DNA of 64,000 nucleotides from Polyporus tsugae. Its lineage: Eukaryota; Basidiomycota; Agaricomycetes; Polyporales; Polyporaceae. The notes below the pieces were generated by a model. It saw only the letters and a program-made list of their open reading frames with translations, did not search any database and had not been told where the DNA came from. The first letter of the stretch is position 1. Each line of letters opens with the position of its first letter. Shown piece after piece: positions 1-11,318 of the stretch. The translations under genes were made by a program, and so were the position numbers. Location: the NCBI GenBank assembly GCA_024305745.1, contig JAHRBS010000013.1, positions 2,356,001 through 2,420,000 of the forward strand. The letters run 5' to 3'.

Positions 1-903
1 GCAAATCGAAGGATGGGGAAGAAGTCTATGAGGAACCCGCCTGAAATGAGAAGCTCGCGGGTTCCTTCGATGGCGTCCCAGATGAGGGAGAGCATCTTGT
101 CGTCCCTGGCTTTCGCGTCGAATCCGTAGAGTGTCCGGAGGAGGGCTGTAGCAATCGAACTTGAGTGGACGTTGGACAACTATCAGCACATCAATCGTAC
201 GGAAGGCCAACCTTAGCCCACTCACTCTTGCAAGCTCGTCTCAAGCTCTGCTGGGCCGCTGAGCATCGTGTTGAGAAACCTGTGAGCCATCTCGCGCAGC
301 ACTGGTTGATACTTCATGACGCCTGTCGGGCTGAACTGTTGCCAGAAGGCCCGCCTGTGATTCCTCCACCGATGCCCGTACGACATGAGCCCGAATGTCG
401 TGTCATGGCCCATCCTGTTCGAAGCAGCGGTTAAATACTGCCACAGGCGAACCCGAGAAGGAAGACACGCACAAGGGTATGCTCCGAGTCTGCTTCCGAT
501 CTGAGGTGTTCGCAGAGCGCCTGTCAAGCAGCTCAAAGATGACCTCGGGGCTTCCGAGGATGACCATGTCCTGGTTAAATGTTCGCAGCCGGAGGATGTC
601 GCCTATTCGGTTCGATGTCAGTGTAAACTTGCACGACCAATGGCATCCATTGAGTGTATGCGTACCATACTTCACGCAAAGGTCCCTCAAGCCCTCCCAC
701 ATCCGGACTTGAGGCAGATCTAATGCGTTGCCAAAGAATGGAAGGGGTCGCGGGCCCGGTGGTAATGGCATTCCACGCACACGCGTCTTCCATGCCAGAA
801 TAGAGCGGATGTAGAGAAAGCATAGTGGCGTGATGACAACTGCGGCAAGTGAAGTCAAAAGACTCGGAGGGGAGAAAGGATTCCACGAATTGATACCAGT
901 CAT
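1..903 (-). CDS. Cytochrome P450 monooxygenase, N-terminal part (cut by left edge)
   Basis: Membrane-bound haem-thiolate monooxygenase; substrate unknown. The start at 903 gives a hydrophobic N-terminal anchor (about residues 10-35), a basic stop-transfer stretch and the proline hinge LPPGPRPLPFFGN. An intron follows the codons for VKYG (GTACGC donor, acceptor GAATAG); the next exon reads GDILRLRTFNQDMVILGSP, the usual N-terminal beta-sheet region. Later exons carry YGHRWRNHRRAFWQQF (helix C, with the WxxxR haem-propionate contact) and, near position 1-150, LLRTLYGFDAKARD. The I-helix, ExxR and haem-binding Cys lie beyond the left edge. It is a paralogue of the complete P450 at 2907-5042 on the same strand, so the pair arose by tandem duplication. 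The family is probably OrdA-like, but I cannot name a CYP number. Confidence 0.85.
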
Positions 904-1730
904 TGCGACGAGGCACTCACAAGTAGCGCGAGGAGCAGGCAGGGGTGATATGTATATAAATTCATGCGCCTGTCGTCGATCTCCAACGGCGATCTTCCCA
1001 AAGGATCAGTACTTGAGCATGAGCACCGACGTTCCGCACCAACAGGATGAAATGCCGTTTGAGAGTTGAAATTATTATCCAGTAAGTAAATCCTTTTGAG
1101 CCAAACACGAGGTCAATCAATCGCGAGAGGATCAGCGGGCCAAAGTGAACTTGCAACGTACGAGGGATCCGATGTGCACGGGGTGGAGTCAAGTGGTGCC
1201 CTGAAGCTTCCCTCGACAGTGTTCTCGAGCTCGTTGGGCATTCAAGGACGTCATGTGTGCTTTGGTGGCTTGGTGAACGCACGCATATATGTGGAGCTCT
1301 GACCAGCTGTGTCTCGCCGTATGAGACCGAGAGAGGATGACAAAGAAGTATAAAGCGCACCTGACGTACCCCCACGCCGTGAAGCACCGGCACCCGCCTT
1401 GAAGCCGCTCCTACTGTATCATCGTTTCGAATTGAAGTTTGCAGGGAAGTGTGTTGTCGAAGGGCCACGCAGGACAGAGGGTTACTGGAAGACGACGGCT
1501 AGAGCCTCGCGAACATTCACCGCAAGACACGGGTAAGGTTGAAGAGTCTATTAGGTGGTCGTACGGGTGTCGTCAGAGTCGAAGGCAACTGTCGATGAGA
1601 TTGGCATGAAGGCAGAATTCGGCGCAACGGCTCCCACGCCAGATTTAGACGCGCGCGTCAACGCGGTCCGTCACAAACTCGTGATTCGTAACGCTGGCCC
1701 GGGAAAATTGGTCATTCCAAGGGGTGGGCC

Positions 1731-1794
1731 GGGCGCCGTCAGGCGCCCAAAGGTGCCCAGGGGTTGGATCAATCGTCGCGCGCCGAAGGCGCGC
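1731..1794. repeat. Pair of perfect GC-rich hairpins
   Basis: GGGCGCC-GTCA-GGCGCCC occupies 1731-1748 and GCGCGCC-GAA-GGCGCGC occupies 1778-1794. Both have 7-bp perfect stems with 3-4 nt loops, 29 bp apart, within a short GC-rich block. They could be part of a miniature repeat element, or chance in GC-rich DNA. No terminal inverted repeats or target-site duplications were recognised around them. Confidence 0.55.
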
Positions 1795-2499
1795 TCACCT
1801 CTCCCAGCGACCCCCACCGGCCCACCTCCGACTTCCTCGGTTCACTCAATAACTTGGCTATCTGGGTCCTCAAAAAACTCGCTATTCGTGCTTCGAATTC
1901 TCGTCAGTTCGCGGCAGCGCGCGCGCCGCCGCGCCTGTGCCCACTGAACCCGGACAAGAACACTGTCCCCGCCCCCTCTCTCATCCACTTTTGACCCTGC
2001 CAGGTTGCGCACCCATCGCGTTCCGATGCATTTTCACCTGCCTATATGTGAGTACCATTTTCATTGATATCATGCAATGGGTTGCTGTTCTATGGGAGGA
2101 GTAGCTGGGGCAACACATGCCAGCCCTTGTGGCACTCTTGACACGCCTCTTCCTCCCCCAGTTCTGGTCCGTTTCCCTTGATTCTAGGCTCGTTTGAAAG
2201 GTACGTTTCGCCTCTTTCGAACGAGTGTAAGACCATTAGATAGCGTTCACAGCTTATGTTCATATGAAGTTTTCTTTCCGGTCGACTTTTTCTGTCAGTT
2301 AATTAGTATGCTACTGCTTTCCTTTGCTCCCCATGTGTATGGTATGCTCCCATGAGTGATAAAATACATTTAAAGCCTCGAGACCATGGCCCGTGTGCTC
2401 TGAAACATGTTGGGTAGCGCATTGAGCTGCTTCCGGCCATTGCGCGCGCCCGCGATGGTCTTCGGTTAGGGCGCCTATTGTCAGTCTAGGGTTGGGGTT

Positions 2500-2560
2500 G
2501 GATTGGTCCTTTTGGTTTGGGGGACCAATCCGCGGCTTAGTCAGCGACCAATATTGGTCG
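2500..2560. promoter_or_regulatory. CCAAT/ATTGG inverted-repeat cluster
   Basis: The 61 bp contain GGATTGGTCC (2500-2509), its exact reverse complement GGACCAATCC (2522-2531), and the 16-bp perfect palindrome CGACCAATATTGGTCG (2545-2560). This gives four CCAAT boxes, two in each orientation. CCAAT is the known recognition core of the fungal Hap/CBC complex, so a regulatory role is possible. It lies between two P450 genes transcribed leftward. The sites are seen directly; the function is inferred. Confidence 0.4.
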
Positions 2561-2906
2561 ACCCCTTGGAATGTGGAAGTTGCCCTGGCCCGGGCAAGCA
2601 CTGACAAGCAGCTGAGCAGCCTGAGTCTCGTGGCATCGGATGCTCTCTTGGATGCTCTTCGTATCCGGGGCCTCCCCATGGACCCCTCCATAGAAAAGGC
2701 AGGAATTCGTCAATGATTCCTGAGTCCGACTCATGGTACGTACCGAATCTGAAAAACCAGCATGTACATCATGCACGAGTTTCAAGTACTGCTAGTCAAA
2801 CCAGCACCAGAGGGCCGTCAGAACAGCGTGAACAGAGCATATTCAACCGTCCTGTCTGCCAGGGGATCCAGTACTGCTATCTACAGTTGACTCGAACGGG
2901 TGCTGG

Positions 2907-5042
2907 CTAGCGTATCCCGGCGAGTTCGCGATCAACCAAAGCTGCGGCCTCCGGAAACCGCGGCTTGACAATGCACCGGCAATCTTCAAGGTAGCTGCAC
3001 GTCGTACCGTCAGTATTAGCGTCTTAAGTTCCTAACTTAAGTTGTTGCGAAATATACTCACGACAACCCCCCATCCATCATAGACGGACGGATCCAGATT
3101 GGGTTCCCGTCGCCGTCAAGAGGGGCGCGGATCTCGAAGACATGCAGAGCACACGCCATGTTCAGGAGGAGCACCGACTCGGCAAAGTATCTTCCCGGAC
3201 ATATCCTAGAGAAAAAAAAATCAGCACGTTGAGCATGCCCACCGAGTTACCAGAGGGGAACACGTTCATATTTACCTCCTACCAGCACCAAAAACAATGG
3301 TCGATGGATCGAGAACATCTGGGTTTAGCCTGCCATCACAAATGAAACGGTCCGGACGGAACTCGTCTGGGTCCTGATACACGTCCGGATCGTGCATGCA
3401 TGCCCTGTTCGCGTTGCCACCACGAAACTCGTTCAACGCACTGCTAGCGATAAGGAGACGAAAACTGACCAGACGTTGGCTATGAGCACGGAGCCAGCAG
3501 GGAAGAAGTATCCGCGAAAGAAGTCATCCTTCACCGTACGGTGCGGGATGCCTAAGGGCGTGACGGTGTGCCAACGAAGCGATTCTTTCACTATGGCATG
3601 GATGTATACGAGGGAATCGAGATCATCGAAATCGGGGAGACGGCCGCGTCCGACGACCCTGTCTAGCTCGGCTTGCGCTTTTCTTTGCACCTCGGGGTAC
3701 AGCGACATTGCGAGGAACGCGGACTGCATGGTTGCGACTGACTGCAACGGGCCTCTCTTAGCAGGCACATTGTTGTCTGCGTGGAAATCACCATACCGTG
3801 TCTGCACCAGCTAAGGGGATTGTGAGTCGCATGCAGAGAAGAGCGGAGGAAAGAATTCCTCACCTTCATAGACAACAGCCGCAACGGACTTGACGAGGTT
3901 ATCCCAGTACGCCGCGTCGACGTTGTCTCTCTTCGCTGTTCCAGAAAGCAGCTGGTCGATGACAGTCACACACGATGGCATGACGGAGTCGCCCTTGCAC
4001 TAAAACGCAAATAAGACCATCGACAATCGTGTCTACGACGGCTGAACACTTGCGAGAGATGTATTCCGCTGTTGGAATGGCACATCTTTGAGGACAACCT
4101 GCTTTGCTCGCCATGTCGCAAACTTCTGTTGGAACCCGGCACCAGGGATCCAAGCAGGGACGTACTCCAACCACGGGATGTAGTCCACCAGGAACCTCCC
4201 TGGGACGAAGGCTTCGGAGATCCCTTCAACGGCGTCACGAATATCATGTACGATCTCATGATCGCCGTCGTCAATATCAATGCCATACACAACCTTCAAC
4301 AATGTTGCGGAGAAGACGCTGGCGACGGTGTGATGGCTGGAATCCGCACATGTAGAGGATGCTTGACTCACAACTGAATGTGCTGCTTGAACCCCTCCGG
4401 TTCGTCCAGGAGCTTCTTCAAGAAGAGGGGGACAATGGCTTGCTGTGCGGGTTGGTATTTTACGATTGCTCCAGGGTGGAAGTGTTGCCACAATGCACGT
4501 CTGTAGTCCCTCCACATCTGCCCATAGGGAATCAAGCCAAGGGTCCACTCGTTCCCGGAGCTAAATGGCACGTGTTTCAGTGAGACGCAGAACTACGAAT
4601 GATCCCATATAGACACGGCAGAACGCTCACAGCCTGACCATTGGTCCAACAAGCCTATCGGAGCTGTTTGCGGTGCGTTGCTCCATCACCTCGGATACTG
4701 CAGCAGCACTTCCAAGGATGATGTTGTCCTGCCCGGGAGTACGGAGGTATATAATATCCGAACCTAACGACTCGGATGATATGGTCAATGGTCGTAGCAG
4801 TGTGCCGACGCGACCCACATACCATACTGATTGCAGAGATCCCGCAAGCCAAACCACGGTCTAACCGTCAGCATATCGAGGAAGCTCCCAATGATGGGCA
4901 GCCGTCGAGGACCGGGCGGCAAGGGTTGACCGCGAGCACGCCTTCTCCATAGAATGACTGAACGCAGGTAAAATGTAAGCGAGAGGAGGCCGATGGCGGA
5001 AACGACCGCGAAGTCTGGGAGGAAGGCAGAGGCGACGGGCAT
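2907..5042 (-). CDS. Cytochrome P450 monooxygenase, complete
   Basis: Complete, heavily spliced class II P450 of roughly 510 residues. The start at 5042 gives a hydrophobic anchor (about residues 10-30), basic RRRARG and the hinge LPPGPRRLPIIGSF. Exon 1 is 4823-5042. Further landmarks in order: helix C (YGQMWRDYRRALWQHF), the I-helix AGADT followed by SVATMQSAF across an intron, the K-helix ExxR as ESLR, the PERF-like EFRPDRF, and the haem loop FGAGRRICPGR, whose cysteine ligand is intact. The intron 3206-3275 splits the haem loop inside an Arg codon. The last exon ends RELAGIR with TAG at 2907-2909. It is an ER-membrane monooxygenase by family; the substrate is unknown, and no biosynthetic core gene lies nearby. 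Its neighbours are one paralogue downstream and a P450 relic upstream. Confidence 0.9.
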
Positions 5043-5289
5043 GTGGATGGCGAACGAGGGTCCCTATGAAATGACGACTGGACGTCAATCCATTTTATAC
5101 ACCTGACGCCCATCTGCCAACGATTCGCCATAGGCTCAAGGTTTCAGCCACAAGGAACTACAGCAGCCGAATAGAACGTTGAAGGTGGTGCTCACCGAGT
5201 CTGCTAGGCAGGACTTTGACGACAATCGGCTGAACATTTGAGGACAAAAAGAACACACACAGCCGAGGAAGATATCAGCTATAGAGGCG

Positions 5290-5460
5290 TTCATTAGGGA
5301 GTTTCTCCCGGTCTCCGCCGCCTCAAGGTTCAATATCTTGACACTCATGCGCACACGAGATGCCAACATATCGACGCCCGAATCTGAAGACAACGCCACT
5401 GGGATCGGTTGCGCTCGGGTCCAACTTGCCATACTTCAGGAATCGTTCGGGCACAAACAA
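5290..5460 (-). pseudogene. Cytochrome P450 C-terminal relic
   Basis: Reading leftward from about 5458 one frame gives FVPERFLKYGKLDPSATDPS and then GVVFRFGRRY. This is the PERF region and the approach to the haem loop of a fungal P450. After FGRR the expected I-C-P-G is replaced by YVGIS, and the cysteine ligand is not at its place. A shifted frame resumes with SVKILNLEAAETGR, like the beta-strand after the loop. No I-helix, ExxR or N-terminal half was found between 5460 and 5950. It is more like the LDP-x-DPS P450 subtype than the intact neighbour, so it may be a remnant of a different paralogue. Confidence 0.65.
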
Positions 5461-5952
5461 GCATCGACGTCTGGACGCTGGCATAAGGCAAGCACCAGCA
5501 CAATGCTGCTCTGAGGCGCACGGTAAGCGCCAGCGCGGTCAAGCTTCAAGGCCTCGATACAGCATTATCTGTAGGAATGCTACTCATCAGTGGCACGACG
5601 ACACGAGGACGTCATGGGATTCAGACTTACGGTTTCCAGCAGCGAGATGCACTGTGACGACCATCATATATTTCTGACATTTAAGTCAGGTCTGTAGCTA
5701 GGTGTCCCTGTAGAATTCGAATTCTGCAGAAGGGAGGGGGGAGCAGCTGCATATCAGACTGCACTGTCGAGACATGGAGAGTAGAGGCGATCATATGCAT
5801 ATTGCGGATGTTCTGTGAATGCTATAGTACACGGACCGTTAAACGGAGAGCAGATAATCCAGTTCATAATAGCACTGCGGGTTATGATAGTCGCGAGAAG
5901 GTTTCCTGACGCTAGTTGCCGTGGCCTTGCTATGTCCGATTCTCCCGTCCCC

Positions 5953-8900
5953 TCAGGCTTCTAGCACCCTGTATATCTGTCGGGGTGCCGTTAGATCGGA
6001 GACGACGGTGTGGCCAACAAGGCACCGCACGTACCTTTACAGCCCCACTCTTCATGTCTTCGAGCCGATAACTGGCAGACTCGACGCTCTATATGGGTTC
6101 GTTAGTCGTCCATGGTCCACACAATTGAAGCAATACCCAACGAAGGGGGACGTACCTGTTGTCCAACGTGCTGGTTAGCCTGAAACACCTTGACCTTAGA
6201 CTTCTTCAGCTCAAAGTCTCCAATGACGCCCACCAGGGGCTCGCCCACGCCGACCGTCTGGCTGTAGCTCTGCAGCCCCTTGTGCCCCTTGAACTTCGCC
6301 TCGCTCACGACGATGACGTCCCCGGGCATGATGTCGCTCGCCCGCCGCTGTACCGCGCCCGCCGCCTGGCTGTAGATCAGGTACCCGAATGAGTCAAGCG
6401 CGTCCGTCGGCTGCGCCGCGTTGGGCACCTGCCCGACGACGGCGCCGACGAAGCCGCGGTACGAGCCGTCCCCGACGAGGCTCTTCTTCGACTTCTCGAA
6501 CAGCGTCGCCGCGATCTCGTGCACCTGCACGCCGACGCGGCCCCACTGCGCCTGCAGCTCGTCGGGCGTGAAGTTCTGCTCCGAGGGGGGCGGGTGGCTC
6601 GGCGCGGCCGGCAGAGGGTGCTCGGTCTGGGCCTGGGATACAGGCGGGGGTGCAGGTGGATAGTTCGTCGAGTCCTCCGACCACTGTCCTGAAAGGGACA
6701 AGTCGGTTTCACCACCGAAGTCAAAGTTCGGGATGGCGGGTGACTCTGCCTCTAGGGCAGGGGGGGCTGGCGGTACACGTGGAGGTGGAGGAGCGCGTCC
6801 TGGGGGCCGGCCGGCGCGAGGCGGGGGTGGAGGAGGGGGCTCATCACTCTGGGGCTGGTCGACGACAACGAAGTCTCCCTGCGTTTCAGTAGTGGTCGGA
6901 GGAGGGTGAGGGACATGCGGAGGTGGAGGGTACGTGAATGCGGGAGGTGCTGGTGGGCGAGTTCTGGGAACTGGTGGCGCAGAAGCGAACGCAGGAGGCG
7001 AGAGAGGACGTGTCTGCGGGACAGCCGGAGGACCTGAAGACATGCGTCGTGCATGACGATCGGGTACAGGAGGCGCTTCTTCCTCAGCATCCGCATGGGT
7101 GACCTCCTCAAGCTCGCTTTCCTCATGTTCAATGCGGTCGCTGTCAGAGACATGTTGGTAGTCGGACTCGGATCCATAGTCTTCCTCACCCGCCGGAGGA
7201 GGAGGTGGGGGTACCGGAGCAGAACGCTTGGGAGGTGGTGGAGCCTTCGCGCTCTCCTCCCCTTCCTCATCATGCTGCACGCGGGGCGGAGGTTTGGGCG
7301 GGGCAGCGCCTGGCAACATGCCGAAACGCATGCCACCCATGCCCGCAATACGAGCGGCGATGCGCTGCTTTCGCGCAAACTCGTCCTCCTCTTCCTCTTC
7401 TTGAGGAGCCTCCTCGGTCTCCGCTGGTTTCTCTTCAGCCTCTTCGTGGACAGGTTCAGGTTCAGGAGGCGGGCCACGACGAACAGAGGGGACAGGCGGA
7501 GGAGCGCCGAAGCGAATACCACCCAGCTTTGCCATGCGCTCTGCGATAGTGCGCCGGTGGGCCTGCCCAGAATCCTCTTCGTCCTCCGCGTTCTCTTCCT
7601 GAGGCTCAGAAGTGGGGGGAGCAACCGCGGGGCGAGAGGATGTAATGGGCGGGGCCGGAGAACTATGTGCAGCTGGAGGACATACAGTTCGCTCTAGCGC
7701 TGGCGGCGGCGAGACAATCCTGTGTGGAGGAGGTGGAGATGGAGGCGGAGGTGGGCTCATTGGCGGCGGGGAAACCAATCCTGCAGGAGGCAATGGAGGT
7801 GACATCATTGGCGGGAAGGACGTGCTTTGAGGAGACGTGACATGCAACGATGAGCCTGGAGATTTCTGAGGGCTGTAAAATCGTGGGTCGATAGGATCTG
7901 CAAAGTCAATAGTCGCTTAGTGCTGGCATTCAAGCTTGTCGCAGAGACATCAGGAAGACTTACCGCCATCAGTGTCGTCAAACATGTCGTCTTCGAGAGA
8001 AGAGCCACGTTGGAGAGGAGGTAGAACTGGTCTGCTCGTAGCCGAGACTGGCGGAGGTGCTACCTGAGAAACCGGACGGGTAGAAAAGGGAGGAGGGGGG
8101 GGAGGGGCGGGTTCTTCATCTTCAGCCTGCTCTGGCTCATCCAACTCATCTGCCCTCACAGTGGGAGGAGGACGAAGGGGCGCAGGGGGAGGAAGGACAT
8201 TCAAGGAGTTACCGCGAGATGGGAAGCGAGGCGGGGGTGGCGGCGGAGGTGTTGATTCTTCCTCCTCGTCCTCCTCGAACGTCTCCGCAGGTGGAGGCGG
8301 AGGCGGGGGTACTGCGGTAGGACGGGGAGGCGGAGGTGGAACGGGCTCCTGAACGTGATACTCATATTCCTCTTCCTCGAGCTCGTCATATTCGCCATGA
8401 CGACGTTCATGCTCCTCCTCGGCTTCATGCTCGGGTCCGACTTCCCGGGCATGCCGAGTATATGCATCGTCTTCGTCGTCGTGTTCTAGCTCATGCTCTT
8501 CTTCGTCCTCCTCCGCGGCAGGTGGCGGGGGCGGAGGAGGGATAGACACCCGTCGGGGCGGGGGAGGCGGGAAATCCCTTCTCGGTGGAGCCGGGGGCGA
8601 CCTAAACTCCTCCTCGGCCTCTCGGGGCTGAGCTTGCGGGACTTTCGGCGGAGGTCTTGTCGCGCGAGGAGGCGGAGGTGGGGGCGCAAGCTCACTAACC
8701 TCCTCGAAGTTCTCAGGCTCCTCGGCGATTTCGTGTGCGTGAGTGACCTCACGATCGTATATATCCTCGTACTTCTCACTCTCTTGCTCTCCTACGAGGT
8801 TTTCCTCATGGTCGCCATAGGTCTCGTGTCCCGCACCACGTGGCTCCCCTTCTTCGTCCTCATAACCTTCCTCGATGGGTTCTTCATGCAGTTCATGAGC

Positions 8901-10869
8901 ATGTGCAGGAGGAGCGGGAGCACTTGCATCGGGAATGTGCGACTCCTCTGAAGTAAAGGCGCCGACTAGAAGCACAATTGACATCAATATCTACTCATAC
9001 ACCAATCGCAAAATCCTAAACGCGGGAAACTAATTACCATCCAAAGACGATTTCCTGGCCGTCGCACTCTCCACCGAACCTATACTCGCCTTCCGCTCCG
9101 GCAGCGACGGCTTGGGCGACGTCGCTTCCTGCTGGCTGTCGCGACGCGGCAGGGGAGGGAGAGAACGCGCGGAATCAGAGCTCTCTCTGCGGACGGGAGG
9201 TGGCATGCCCCCTCCAAACGGGTTAAAACCACCAGACTTGGCAATTCGCTCGGCGATACGCGAGCGGCGAGCGACCTCGTCCTCCTCGGGCTCTTCAGCA
9301 GGCTCCTCGGGAGCAGGGATAGGCGTAGGCTCTTCCTCGTGCTGCGACTCAGGTTCAGCTTCGTGCGTGTCTTCCATCCGCGACTCGAGTTCAACAGCAA
9401 AGGGGGCTTCGGCCTGCGGCTCTTCCACAACAGGTTCAGGCGAGTGCTTTTCAGCGGCAGGTTCCTCCGTGACAATGGCGCCGGACGGTTCAGCGAGGTA
9501 TTCTTCCTCATGCGGTTCGGATGCGGGCTCGGGTTCCGTGGCCGCGATGGGTTCCTCAACTTCCGCCACCTCAGCCGGTCCGTATGCTTGCGGAACGACC
9601 TTCTTGACTATATCTTCGATCTGACCCTCCGTGACCTCAGGCTGATGGTCGCCGCGCTCTTCAGGCGGCTCGCCGGAAGCAGTCTCATCCTGGTTCACGA
9701 GTGGATAAGGGCTCTCTTGGATTTCTTCACCAAGAATAGGTGGTGCGGGAGATGGCGATTTGGCAGGACGCTTCCGTGGAGGAGCTACTCTCCTGGGAGC
9801 TTGGGGAACAGGCATATGCGGTGAGCGCACAGGAGTCGGGACAGTCGAGGGCTCTGGAGTGAGGAAGGAGGAAGGACCAGAACCGGAATCCTTGCGCTCC
9901 GGGAAATAATCTGTAGATGAAAGTTATGATCATACTCCTCGATGATGCCAATGAGACATACCTGTCGAACTTTCAGTCCTGCTCTGCGCCACGGAGGGAG
10001 GCAGCGCAATAGCGGCAGCTTCCTCTACAGTCGGTCCTGTGTAGAGAAGACATGGTCACGCATATTTCCCAAAGTCTCATCGACCAAGTCCACCACTCAC
10101 CCTCAGGCACAGTCTCCGTAGGTGGAGAAACTTCAACAGGCTTCTCTTCCTTAGGCACTTCCTCTTCCTTCGGCTTCTCCTCCGACTTCGACAGTCTCTT
10201 TGGCGGAACATCCGGCTTCTTCCCAAAGATCGGTGGGCCCATGCCGACCCTCGCGCCTCCCAATCTCGCCATCCTAGCAGCGAGCGCCGCCCTCCTCTGC
10301 CGCTCCTCCTCCTCCGGATCAGGTTCGCCTTCCTCCCTCGGCTCGCCCTCTCCACCCTCCTCCTTCGTCTCGCCCTCATCTGGGGGCGATCGTACAGACT
10401 CCATACTCTCGCCCTCACCAGCCGTCGCCGGGGGACTCACAGCAGGTTTGGCAGTAGCCTCGTCCTCGTCCTCCCCGCCGATCGGCTCGACCTTCTGCAC
10501 GACCGGGGGCGGCTTCCACTTCGGCTTCTCGCCCGCCGGCCTCGGGGGCGGTACGCCCGCACCCGCCGCGGGTCCACCGAACGCCGTAGATCCCTGGAGA
10601 GCCGCCATGCGCTCCTTGAGGGAGAGCTTCCCGATGCTCTGCTGCGCGTCTGCGGCGGACATGCCTCCGGGCTTGCGCTCGCCATCGTCGTTATCGGTGC
10701 TGATGGGCTGACGAGGAGATGTCGGGGAAGCGGGCTTGGGCTGCCAGGTGACGTGGGCAGGCTTCGGGCGGGGTGGGGGCGGGGCGGGCGCAGACGCGGC
10801 GCCCTTGTTCTCGAATGCAGCGATGCGGTCGCGCAGCGAGCCGACTTTGCGAGGTGGGGGATCCGACAT
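5953..10869 (-). CDS. BBC1/Mti1-like (myosin tail region-interacting) actin-patch protein
   Basis: Seven exons: 10101-10869, 9962-10036, 9038-9910, 7964-8965, 6156-7897, 6035-6088 and 5953-5976. They join to 4539 nt, 1512 aa; the 3' splice of the 8966-9037 intron has an in-frame alternative. The last residues are KIYRVLEA. The C-terminal ~165 residues, from TPDELQAQWGRVGVQVHEIA onward, match the BBC1/AIM3 C-terminal domain (papain-like fold). The middle is acidic, with dozens of polyproline runs suited to SH3 and profilin binding. Short RIAxR(I/M)A-x2-GG motifs recur near residues 192, 493, 1020 and 1080, with related helices at 11-23 and 81-93. Yeast Bbc1 works at cortical actin patches with type I myosin and restrains Las17/Arp2/3. 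The N-terminal SH3 of ascomycete Bbc1 is not visible here. Family call good; cellular role inferred. Confidence 0.85.
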
Positions 10870-11318
10870 GGTGTCGATGTCGATGTCGCTGTCGCTGACG
10901 AGCTTGAGACTACTGGTGGTGTGCTAGCAGATGAGTGAGAGTGTCCTGGAAACGACGGTGCTGCGGCACACACTGAGGTGAAGTCACCAGGAGCGTATGA
11001 GCGCGTAGACAGCAAAGCCTGGGCGCTTGGGCAGTGAGGCTGGCCCCGGCAGTCGCCGAACTGCCTCGATATGGTTATCGTCGTGCTCCGCTCCCCTGCA
11101 CACTTGGTCCGAAAGCGAAGGAGCATCTTCCCTCAACCGACCAATGACACAGGTGATTCCCCTTCCTACGGTATAGGACCGAATCACAGTACAGATAGGT
11201 AAGTAATAGAGCACTGCAATAATTACTGGCGGAACGGTGATAGTCACAGCAACCAATGGCCTATCTATGTGTTCACAGAAGTCGCCGCGTTGTATGCTAG
11301 ATGGTGCCGTAAGAACTC
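10870..11318. other. Intergenic between F-box gene 3' end and BBC1 start
   Basis: About 450 bp upstream of the BBC1 start and downstream of the F-box stop, both on the minus strand. It should hold the BBC1 promoter and the F-box 3' UTR. The long frame 10984-11835 that crosses it is read-through of F-box introns, not a gene. Confidence 0.5.

Larger units (their letters stand above)
904..2906. other. Intergenic, upstream of the first P450; hairpin-rich
   Basis: There is no supported gene in these 2 kb. Open frames such as 962-1468 (-) and 1555-1947 (+) show no family resemblance and no convincing splice structure. The stretch holds two perfect GC-rich hairpins (1731-1748 and 1778-1794) and a cluster of ATTGG/CCAAT elements arranged as inverted repeats (2500-2560). 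About 1.6 kb separates that cluster from the start codon of the leftward P450 at 903. Confidence 0.5.

Noticed and set aside
2907..5042. P450 genes as part of a secondary-metabolite cluster
   Set aside because: No terpene synthase, PKS, NRPS, methyltransferase or transporter gene is seen next to them; the neighbours are cytoskeletal and transcription genes. The left side is cut by the window edge, so this is only a statement about the visible side.
7053..7697. Long plus-strand open frames inside the BBC1 gene (also 8493-8951 and 10052-10711)
   Set aside because: They are antisense shadows of GC-rich, proline- and glutamate-rich coding exons and have no motif of their own.
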